Source: Bacillota bacterium | Lineage (GTDB): Bacteria; Bacillota; Sulfobacillia; Sulfobacillales; Sulfobacillaceae | Direction of reading: 5' to 3' | DNA length: 49,852 nucleotides | Assembly (NCBI GenBank): GCA_021799435.1 | Contig: JAJZAN010000014.1 | Span: forward strand, 1-49,852 | Part shown: positions 42,868-48,376 of the stretch, in pieces | Numbering within the stretch: position 1 is the stretch's first letter | Layout of the letters: the number at the start of each line of letters is the position of its first letter | Made by a program: the position numbers and the translations under genes | The notes under the pieces: generated by a model | Told to the model about the DNA's origin: nothing | The model's database searches: none | Seen by the model: only the letters and a program-made list of their open reading frames with translations

Positions 42868-44189
42868 TTACGTGCCGGATTTTATGGGGAAGCCCGCCGC
42901 CGCTTGGAATTGCGCCGCCGGCCACGAAAATCCGTCCAATTGCACCAGGTAATTCTCGATGGCCAACGTCGGCGCGCTTGCTTTGACCAAGGTGGCTACG
43001 CCCTGCAGGATGCTCACCGGATTGTCCGTCCAGGTCGGGATGATGCCCAGTTTTTGATAGAGCGCGGCAAACTGCCCTTGCTGCACGGCCGAGACGTGTT
43101 GTTGCTGGCCGACTCCCGAGCCGCCAAAGATCGCTGACAGATAGCTGGAGTCGTTCCCCTCGCCGGCGAACGATGCGCCCGCGACGATCGCCGCCCGTTC
43201 TTCCACGTAGCCCACAAGGCTGCCGTATTGAATGGCGGAGGTCGCATTGCCGCCTAGGTTGCCGATGACCTGCGTGGTGTGTGGCCATCGACCGTCACGG
43301 TTTCCGGCGTGAGCACTGGTGGAGTCCAGACCGGAGGTGGGGGCGGCGGCGTGGCCGCCGCTTGCACCGTCAAGGTCAGTGGCTGCGTCGCGGTGCCACT
43401 CGCCCCATCCGTCACGGCCACCGTGAACGTGGTCTTGCCCGCCGTAGTCGGCGTCCCGCTGAGCACCCCGCCGGATGACAGCGTCAAGCCCTTCGGCAGC
43501 GTGCCGGACTTCACCTGCCACGTATCCGAGCCGGTGCCGCCGCTCGCGTGGAGCGTCTGGCTATAGGCCGTCCCGACGGTCGCCGTCGGCAGGCTGGTGG
43601 TGGTCACCGTCAACGGTGACACGGCGGCTTGTACCGTCAGCGTGAGGGACTGCATCTCCGTAGCGCTCGCGCCGTCCGTCACTTCGACCGTGAAGGTGGC
43701 GGGTCCCGCGGTGGTCGGCGTGCCACTTAGCACCCCGCCGGGTGACAGGGTCACGCCCTTTGGCAACGTGCCGGATTTCACCTGCCAGGTGTCCGATCCG
43801 GTGCCCCCACTCGCAGTCAGGGTCTCGCGATAGGCCGTTCCCACCGTGGCGCTCGGCAGGGTCCCCGTGGTGATGGTGAGTGGAGGGACCGCGACGCGCA
43901 ATGTCAACGTCTGCGTCGCGGTGTGGCCGTCGCGCTGCGCCGTCACGGTAAAGGTGGTGCTCCCCGTCGTCGTCGGGGTGCCGCTCAATACGCCGTCGGA
44001 CGCCAAGGTCATCCCGGTCGGCAGCGTATCGGTCGGAACGCTCCAGGTGGCGGGACCGGTGCCCCCCGTGGCCTGGGTATAGGCCGCGCCCTGGGTGGCG
44101 GTGGGGAGGGTCGTGGTCGTCACCGTGAAGGGCGCCGTGCTCCCAATGTCGGCGGCCGTTAACGTAAAGGAACTGGCGGCCACCACATC
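42868..44189 (-). pseudogene. Secreted/surface protein with three Ig-like (He_PIG) repeats, decapitated and frameshifted
   Basis: From 44186 the minus frame reads three tandem repeats of about 90 residues of the bacterial putative-Ig type, each with LPTATVGTAYSQTL, GTLPKGVTLS, GVLSGTPTTAG and TFTVxVTDGA elements. Then a proline-rich linker (PPPPPPVWTPPVLTP) and VDGHT. There an extra dinucleotide in an AC run (near 43275) shifts the frame. The other frame continues TTQVIGNLGGNATSAIQYGSLV to FPIKSGT and a stop at 42868, a C-terminal domain I do not recognise. The 5' end is replaced by an IS21 remnant at about 44190, so signal peptide and promoter are lost. Confidence 0.75.
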
Positions 44190-44191
44190 GC

Positions 44192-44449
44192 CGCAGTCTC
44201 GTTCTCACCTCCAACAAAGGCTTTGCCGACTGGGGGGAGGTGTTGGGCGATCCCGTCATCGCCACCGCCACTTTGGATCGCCTCCTGCACCACTCGCATG
44301 GGGTGAACATTCGCGGTGACAGTTATCGCCTGAAAGACAAAAAACGGCCCGGCGTGTGGTCTTCGCTGGCCACCCCTGCATCCTCGGGGGATTCATTAGG
44401 TGGGTCAAATTTCGTTGGCGCAAGTGGATCAAATTTGGATCGGCGTTGA
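44192..44449 (+). pseudogene. C-terminal fragment of an IstB-like IS21 helper ATPase
   Basis: The frame RSLVLTSNKGFADWGEVLGD followed by PVIATATLDRLLHHS and NIRGDSYRLKDKKRPG is the conserved end of IstB, the AAA+ helper of IS21-family transposition. The Walker motifs lie upstream and are missing, so only about 50 genuine residues remain, followed by read-through to a stop at 44449. Confidence 0.85.
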
Positions 44450-44455
44450 TACCGC
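44192..44455 (+). mobile_element. IS21-family right-end remnant
   Basis: The istB tail is followed by two tandem copies of a TGG(G/A)TCAAATTT motif at about 44401 and 44425, typical of the repeated transposase-binding sites at IS21 ends, and a TTGATAC boundary near 44455. The left part of the element is gone; its internal break abuts the surface-protein gene. Confidence 0.7.
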
Positions 44456-44461
44456 CAACAG

Positions 44462-44850
44462 CTCACGGCAGGCTGGGCTGAGATCCCCGCGCACGACGAC
44501 CCGGCTCAGACCTCCTTAGGCGAGATTCTGGGGTGGGTCGTGCAACGCCTGGGGCATGTTCCAGGGCGTGGATAACGGGATTCTCGTGCGCGTCGATTGT
44601 TATCGGGCGACCCAGCACGATCCCGAGACCCGCGCCTTATTGCCGGCGAAGTACCATGAATGGGTGGACGGGATCGCGGCGCTTATGGACACGCTGCAAG
44701 CGCGCGGGTGGGTGGCCCCCGAGAAGGATCCCCAGCAGACGGCCCGGCACATCATCGCCTTGCACGAAGGATGGCACGTCTTTGCGTGCCGGCGAGGCGA
44801 ATGCCCCGACGCCGACACTGATTCAAGGCCTCGTGCAGCTGCTCTCGTGA
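44462..44850 (+). pseudogene. TetR-family regulator, C-terminal remnant with two frameshifts
   Basis: Three frames join to give a TetR-like ligand-binding domain. LTAGWAEIPAHDDPAQ to LGHVPGRG comes first; after a shift near 44570, DNGILVRVDCYRATQHDPE, ALLPAKYHEWVDGIAALM and ARHIIALHEGWHVFACRRGE; after a second shift near 44818, TLIQGLVQLLS and a stop at 44850. The helix-turn-helix domain is missing. It directly follows the IS21 right end, which probably removed the 5' part. Function of the original gene is unknown. Confidence 0.6.
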
Positions 44851-45104
44851 GGGCACGGCGGTCGGCAGAACGACCCTCGGCGGGGTGCGGATACTACACG
44901 ACGTAAATGGCGTGCGATACGGGGGCGATTGTCCGCCAAAGGAATCTTGGGTAAATAACAAGTTACACTTGATGTGTGCTTGGAAAACATGGGGTGTTTG
45001 GGGTCGCGCAAAGATGTCAGACGACACCGCAGCGAAGAAACCCGCACGCCTCTCAACCAGAAATTCGAACACGGAGAAACCGCTTCACATCGCCGTTTTT
45101 GGCC
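44851..45104. other. Non-coding gap before the first cassette unit
   Basis: No supportable gene. It is moderately AT-rich compared with its surroundings near 44950-44990. I see no terminator or IS end. Confidence 0.4.
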
Positions 45105-45270
45105 AAAATAAAACCCGCCGTCAAGAAGTTTGTGCGGCTTCTTGAAAAATTGGTGCCGGGAGCGGGAGATGGACACTCGAGACGGCGATACGCTAAGCGT
45201 ATGGCACACGTTTCATTGCGGTCTGCACGAGACCGTGACCGTGACGCTCGGGTTTCCCAGACCGCACACC
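45105..45270. repeat. Upstream repeat block U, copy B
   Basis: Shared with copies C and D in the same order: AAAATAAAACCCGC with a hairpin; then TTGGTGCCGGGAGCGGGA (45150-45167), whose complement resembles a tRNA 3' end with CCA; then the palindrome ATACGCTAAGCGTAT (45188-45202) and CGTTTCATTGCGGTCT. It lies about 120 bp upstream of module B's promoter. Confidence 0.7.
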
Positions 45271-45280
45271 TAGCGAGAGA

Positions 45281-45325
45281 TGTCGAGCGGTTATTCCCCA
45301 CCCTACATGGTTCGTCTCCTATAAT
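45281..45325 (+). promoter_or_regulatory. Promoter of module B with Spo0A-box-like site
   Basis: TATAAT at 45320-45325. Thirty-two bp upstream of it is TGTCGAG (45281-45287), matching the TGTCGAA of copies C and D with one change. TTATTCCCCA follows the box, as in C. No clear -35 hexamer, which suits an activator-dependent promoter. Confidence 0.5.
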
Positions 45326-45424
45326 CAGGTTGGATGTCACCCGACCCGATGACTTTCCAGCGCAGATTTGCTGCGGAGACCCGGCAGCCTACCGAAATCT
45401 CGCGCCGGAAAGGGGGCCACGCGT

Positions 45425-45493
45425 ATGCACTGGACGCTATGGATTCTTCCGTGGTTTCTCGTGCTGGTGGTTCCGCGAAACCGTAAAAAATAA
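45425..45493 (+). CDS. Hydrophobic 22-aa peptide of module B
   Basis: MHWTLWILPWFLVLVVPRN then RKK: a membrane-spanning length of hydrophobic residues rich in Trp and Val, with a basic tail. AAAGGGGG lies 9 nt before the ATG. Compared with copies C and D, the nucleotide differences are mostly third-position or conservative (for example ACG/ACT/ACA for Thr4, CTA/CTC/CTG for Leu5), while codons 1-6, VVP and RN are kept. This is strong evidence for translation. Size and shape match type I toxins such as Ibs or Ldr, but toxicity is not shown. The TAA is inside a hairpin. Confidence 0.75.
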   Translation: MHWTLWILPWFLVLVVPRNRKK

Positions 45494-45533
45494 CCGCCTC
45501 CCGTAAGGAGACGGCTATCGTACGATTAATCTC

Positions 45534-45617
45534 GGCGTTCGGCAGGGTCTCCTTCCGTACACACCGGAAGTGCTGCCATCCCTCCCGCTCTGTATCCGCA
45601 GGGCGGGAGTTCTTCTA
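45534..45617 (+). ncRNA. Structured RNA element, copy B, with terminator
   Basis: GGCAG/CTGCC encloses CTTCCG-tacaca-CCGGAAG. Then CTCCCGCTCTG/CAGGGCGGGAG (loop TATCCG) with the tail TTCTTCTAC. Loops differ from other copies while stems are conserved. It may be the 3' part of the peptide message or a separate RNA. Confidence 0.65.
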
Positions 45618-45711
45618 CTATTGTTATGCCATGGGGCCAAGGCGAATGCAAGTGGTTGAAGCGCGTGAAGTCCAATCGACTTGGCGACGAATGAAAGCGA
45701 GCTCACTGAAC

Positions 45712-45954
45712 ATGAACACAGATCTCGTTAACAACGTACGAACGCTCATCAGAATGCACTCCGAAGGCGTGTTGGGCGGGGAAACGATGCCCGAGGATTC
45801 GTTGCGTGGCGTTGTCCGTCCCGAACACTTGCCCAGCGTTTTGACACTAGGGATGGCATGGGAGAAGGCACTGAGCGGCACAGAACTCGCCCCCATCGAC
45901 ATCCATACCCCTTTGTGGTTGTGGAGGCGGTCTGGGTTTATTTTCCTAAGCTAA
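45712..45954 (+). CDS. Cargo gene of unit B, unknown protein (80 aa, possibly truncated)
   Basis: ATG at 45712 opens 80 codons: MNTDLVNNVRTLIRMHSEG, VLGGETMPEDS, then LPSVLTLGMAWEKALSG and a Trp-rich end. No good ribosome site is visible, and the frame is open upstream to 45631. The GGE-MPED pattern suggests the beginning of a longer family whose C-terminal part is lost, but I cannot name it. It follows the terminator of module B and precedes repeat block U copy C. Confidence 0.4.
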   Translation: MNTDLVNNVRTLIRMHSEGVLGGETMPEDSLRGVVRPEHLPSVLTLGMAWEKALSGTELAPIDIHTPLWLWRRSGFIFLS

Positions 45955-46059
45955 GCTCGGCGAGCGGAGATTAGTCGGAAGCGCATCCACGACAATCAAA
46001 CCAGAAGCACTTGCAACCATAGGCAGTGTCAATACTCTCGGGAGAAGCGCTTTTGGCGA

Positions 46060-46270
46060 AAAAAATAAACCCCCCGTCAAAAAGTTTCTGCGGGTTTTCG
46101 CAAAATTGGTGCCGAGAGCACGTAACGCATAAAAGACCCGGCCATACGCTGAGCGTATGAACCTCTCACGCTTTTCTTTCGCGCCAAAGAGACGCGCTAC
46201 GCTCGCCCGATCCGTCCTGACCGAACGTAAAAACGGCCAAAGTAACCCGAAGCGAGCGTGCAAACAAGTA
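46060..46270. repeat. Upstream repeat block U, copy C
   Basis: AAAAAATAAACCCCCCG with its hairpin partner CGGGTTTT, a diverged tRNA-end-like TTGGTGCCGAGAGCA (46106-46120), the palindrome ATACGCTGAGCGTAT (46144-46158), and a long stem ACGCTCGC (46198-46205) with GCGAGCGT (46252-46259). The order agrees with copies B and D. The stretch 46271-46343 holds nothing else recognisable. Confidence 0.65.
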
Positions 46271-46343
46271 TCACACGTCTGGTTTCGCCAAAACGAACGC
46301 GCTAAGCTCCGCAAGCAGCCCTCCGAACATGAATTCAGAGTGA

Positions 46344-46388
46344 TGTCGAACGATTATTCCCCACGCCACCTGGCTCGCCTCCTATAAT
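46344..46388 (+). promoter_or_regulatory. Promoter of module C with Spo0A-box-like site
   Basis: TATAAT at 46383-46388, with TGTCGAA at 46344-46350, a full match to the Spo0A box core, 32 bp upstream. This spacing centres the box near -45, where an activator touching RNA polymerase would bind. Confidence 0.55.
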
Positions 46389-46487
46389 CGGAATGGATGT
46401 CACCCGACCCGATGACTTTCCGGCGCGGATTTGCTGTGGAGACCCGGCAGCTGCCGAAATCTTGCGCCGGGAAGGGGGGCCACGCCC

Positions 46488-46553
46488 ATGCACTGGACTC
46501 TCTGGCTGTTGCCGTTGTTCCTGGTGTTCGTGGTTCCACGCAATAAGAAATAA
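46488..46553 (+). CDS. Hydrophobic 21-aa peptide of module C
   Basis: MHWTLWLLPLFLVFVVPRN followed by KK. It is one residue shorter than the B and D peptides, which have an extra residue (Arg or Gly) before KK. AAGGGGGG lies 8 nt before the ATG. The peptide is a single hydrophobic helix with a basic C-terminal tail, predicted to insert in the membrane. TAA is the first base triplet of the hairpin TAACCACCTCC/GGAGATGGTTA. Confidence 0.78.
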   Translation: MHWTLWLLPLFLVFVVPRNKK

Positions 46554-46597
46554 CCACCTCCGTTGAGGAGATGGTTATTTCTCACGTGTCAAAACAT

Positions 46598-46686
46598 CGG
46601 CGTTCGGCAGGGTCTCATTCCGTTCACAGCGGAATTGCTGCCATCCCTCCCGCTCTGTTAGCGCAGGGCGGGAGTTCTTCTGTTAT
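46598..46686 (+). ncRNA. Structured RNA element, copy C, with terminator
   Basis: GGCAG/CTGCC encloses ATTCCG-ttcacag-CGGAAT. The outer pair is A-T here and C-G in copies A, B and D, a compensatory change supporting the stem. Terminator stem CTCCCGCTCTG/CAGGGCGGGAG (loop TTAGCG) and TTCTTCTGTT tail. Confidence 0.7.
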
Positions 46687-46750
46687 TGTTATGCCATGAG
46701 GGTCAATCGAATGCAAGCCCCTCCTAGTGGTGACCTCGCGGAGGACGAAA

Positions 46751-47149
46751 ATGAGGACATTTTACATTGCATCAAGCTTCCGGAATATAGACGCTGTACG
46801 CTACGTGAGTGAACGGTTGGTGACCGAAGGCTTTCTCCAACTGTATGATTGGACCAAAAACGCCGCAGCACACAACGCTCAGATATTCACCCTTCAGGAT
46901 CTGCAGTATATCGGACAGAAAGAAAAACAAGCCGTATTGGACGCCGACATCGTGATTGTGGTGTTGCCCGGTGGCAAAGGAACTCATGTGGAATTGGGCA
47001 TTGCGCTTGGCTGCGGAAAGCGGATCATCCTGTACGCAGCGGACGGAGAGATAAATAATCTTGCTGCGAGCAGTACCTTCTATCATTTGCCCGAGGTTGA
47101 AAAGTGTCAGGGAACGCTCGATGATTTGTTGGAAATGGTGACTGCCTGA
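46751..47149 (+). CDS. Cargo gene of unit C: nucleoside 2-deoxyribosyltransferase-like protein
   Basis: 132 aa. MRTFYIASSFRNIDAVRYVS at the N-terminus, ADIVIVVLPGGKGTHVELG near residue 85 with the Glu that is the nucleophile in true deoxyribosyltransferases, and ALGCGKRIILYA: the Rossmann-like fold of the NDT/TIR-related group. Members cleave or transfer N-glycosidic bonds of nucleosides or related nucleotides. GGAGG at 46740-46744 lies 6 nt before ATG 46751. It appears intact and is the only clearly functional cargo gene of the array. Some relatives act in phage defence or NAD metabolism; that is not evident here. Confidence 0.75.
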   Translation: MRTFYIASSFRNIDAVRYVSERLVTEGFLQLYDWTKNAAAHNAQIFTLQDLQYIGQKEKQAVLDADIVIVVLPGGKGTHVELGIALGCGKRIILYAADGEINNLAASSTFYHLPEVEKCQGTLDDLLEMVTA

Positions 47150-47177
47150 TAACGGAATACGAAAAACTGCTCTACGC

Positions 47178-47370
47178 AAAAATAAAACCCGCGCGAGGAC
47201 TTTCTGCGAGTTTCTAAAAAATTGGTGCCGGGAGCGGGACACGGACACGAGAGACCGCGATACGCTGAGCGTATGGCGCACGTTTCATTGCGGTCTCCCG
47301 GAGACCGAGACCGTGACGCTCGCCTGATCTGACGTAAATCAGGCCAAAAAACAACCAAAGCGAGCATCTG
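47178..47370. repeat. Upstream repeat block U, copy D
   Basis: AAAATAAAACCCGC hairpin; TGGTGCCGGGAGCGGGAC at 47223-47240; palindrome ATACGCTGAGCGTAT at 47260-47274; and nested stems CCGGGAG (47228-47234)/CTCCCGG (47295-47301) and GACCGC (47253-47258)/GCGGTC (47290-47295). Then comes GCCTGAT/ATCAGGC near 47322-47343, inside GCTCG/CGAGC. Copies B and D are very similar over the first 130 bp. The gap 47371-47449 holds nothing recognised. Confidence 0.7.
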
Positions 47371-47449
47371 GATCGCTTAGTTACGTCGCTCTACGTCAAC
47401 CCGACACCGCAACGCTCACCCTCCCGAGGAGTCCCCTCCTCCGATGTGA

Positions 47450-47493
47450 TGTCGAACGAATTTTCGCCACGCCACGGACTTGTCTCCTATAAT
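47450..47493 (+). promoter_or_regulatory. Promoter of module D with Spo0A-box-like site
   Basis: TATAAT at 47488-47493, with TGTCGAA at 47450-47456, 31 bp upstream. Same arrangement as in copies B and C although the sequence between them differs. Confidence 0.55.
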
Positions 47494-47592
47494 CGGGGTG
47501 GATGTCACCCGACCCGATGACTTTCCGGCGCGGATTCTGCTGTGGAGACCCGGCAGCTGCCGAAATCTTGCGCCGGGAAGGGGGCCACGCGT

Positions 47593-47661
47593 ATGCACTG
47601 GACACTGTGGATCATTCCCTTGTTCGTCGTGCTGGTGGTTCCGCGTAATGGTAAGAAATAA
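47593..47661 (+). CDS. Hydrophobic 22-aa peptide of module D
   Basis: MHWTLWIIPLFVVLVVPRN then GKK. AAGGGGG lies 8 nt before the ATG. Codons differ synonymously from copies B and C at Thr4, Leu5, Pro9, Pro17, Arg18 and Lys positions; replacements are Ile/Leu/Val only. A single membrane helix is predicted. Confidence 0.77.
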   Translation: MHWTLWIIPLFVVLVVPRNGKK

Positions 47662-47696
47662 CCACCTCCACTGAGGAGATGGTTATCTGCGCAATA

Positions 47697-47786
47697 TCGG
47701 CGTTCGGCAGGGTCTCCTTCCGTTCACACCGGAAGTGCTGCCATCCCTCCCGCTCTGTTGACGCAGGGCGGGAGTTCTTCTGTTAT
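47697..47786 (+). ncRNA. Structured RNA element, copy D, with terminator
   Basis: GGCAG/CTGCC enclosing CTTCCG-ttcacac-CGGAAG, then CTCCCGCTCTG/CAGGGCGGGAG (loop TTGACG) and a TTCTTCTGTTATTGTT tail. Confidence 0.68.
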
Positions 47787-47906
47787 TGTTATGCCACGGA
47801 GGTTGAAAGAATGCAAGTGCATCTCCCCGCAGCACTCTTTTTAAGTATAAGACGGTGACCATCATCTGAGCTGCCGCCAACAAAATGACGGTGTGGAGGT
47901 GGCATA

Positions 47907-48309
47907 GTGGACCTTCAAATTACCTTGGCTCACGGAACACCCCGCGAGGTGGAGACGTCCCAGTGCCTTCTGGGCCTGACCTATCGACACAACTTGTCCC
48001 CGTATACGTTCACCCGCCTCATTCGGATTGAACAAGGCGTTGTTCCGCATAGCCACCCTGTGTTAACCCTGAATACACTTTATCGGCATGCTCCGGAACT
48101 GCTCCGTGCAACGTATTTGCATGAGCAGATATTGGAAAGTGACCACTCGGGTTCCAGGAAGCGACTTGATAAGTGCTATGAGGTCCGAATTCCCGTCGCT
48201 GCCCATCGAATTTCCAGACGGCGCAGGAAGTGAGGAGTCGACTTATGGGCACATTGCCGTCTGTTCCGAAAATTATAGAGGATGCAACCCGGACTTTTCT
48301 CCGCAGCAA
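47907..48309 (+). pseudogene. Cargo gene of unit D: protein with a TYLHEQ motif, frameshifted
   Basis: GTG at 47907 follows GGAGG by 7 nt. The frame reads VDLQITLAHGTPREVETSQ, HSHPVLTLNTLYRHAPELL and RATYLHEQ, resembling a predicted metallopeptidase-like family with an HE motif followed by W. After HEQ the frame diverges, while a second frame continues WKVTTRVPGSDLISAM, SEFPSLPIEFPDGAGSEES and TYGHIAVCS. A one- or two-base deletion near 48133 therefore breaks the gene. It runs into sequence next to the IS110 element. The family name is uncertain. Confidence 0.55.
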
Positions 48310-48376
48310 CGCTACCCGGCTGGTAAATCCGCCATGGGAGGCCGCCAGAAGAGGCGCCCACACGGGGCACGGACGA

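Larger units (their letters stand above)
45320..45660 (+). repeat. Peptide/RNA module, copy B
   Basis: Full-length copy: TATAAT promoter, a leader with a long-range stem (GCGCAGATTT region near 45362 pairing with AAATCTCGCGC near 45399), peptide ORF, hairpin over the stop codon, second structured RNA with terminator, and the conserved tail TTGTTATGCCA...GAATGCAAG. The nearest relatives are copies C and D at 46.4 and 47.5 kb. Confidence 0.85.
46383..46720 (+). repeat. Peptide/RNA module, copy C
   Basis: Full copy with a very stable leader: CCGGCGC-g-GATTT (46429-46441) pairs with AAATC-tt-GCGCCGG (46457-46470), and between them is the 12-bp palindrome CGGCAGCTGCCG. The ribosome site GGGAAGGGGGG comes right after that stem, so leader folding could gate translation. 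Peptide ORF, stop-codon hairpin, structured RNA and terminator follow. Confidence 0.85.
47488..47820 (+). repeat. Peptide/RNA module, copy D
   Basis: Full copy, nearest to C in the leader (CCGGCGCGGATT ... AAATCTTGCGCCGG, palindrome CGGCAGCTGCCG). The tail reads TTGTTATGCCA then a short variable stretch and GAATGCAAG, as in B and C, which marks the downstream boundary of the module. Confidence 0.85.

Noticed and set aside
45053..45340. Minus-strand open frames of 60-130 codons across the repeat blocks
   Set aside because: Their sequence follows the repeat structure rather than a protein family, they differ between copies by frameshifts, and they have no ribosome sites.
47223..47301. A complete tRNA gene in repeat block D
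   Set aside because: The 3' end looks right and CCGGGAG/CTCCCGG pair, but no D-arm, anticodon arm or T-loop TTC can be formed between them. At most a tRNA end fragment or mimic.
41640..47820. CRISPR array
   Set aside because: Repeats are hundreds of bases long and contain ORFs, and there are no short regular repeats, spacers or cas genes.
45320..47820. Modules as IS200/IS605-derived elements with reRNA
   Set aside because: The terminator-like GGGCGGGAG hairpin recalls such ends, but there is no TnpA or TnpB relic, and the conserved peptide ORF with its own promoter is not expected there. Kept only as an alternative explanation.
44900..48300. Integron with attC sites
   Set aside because: The repeats between cargo genes are about 600 bp, and no integron integrase is in the window. 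I see no paired RYYYAAC/GTTRRRY core sites at cassette ends.
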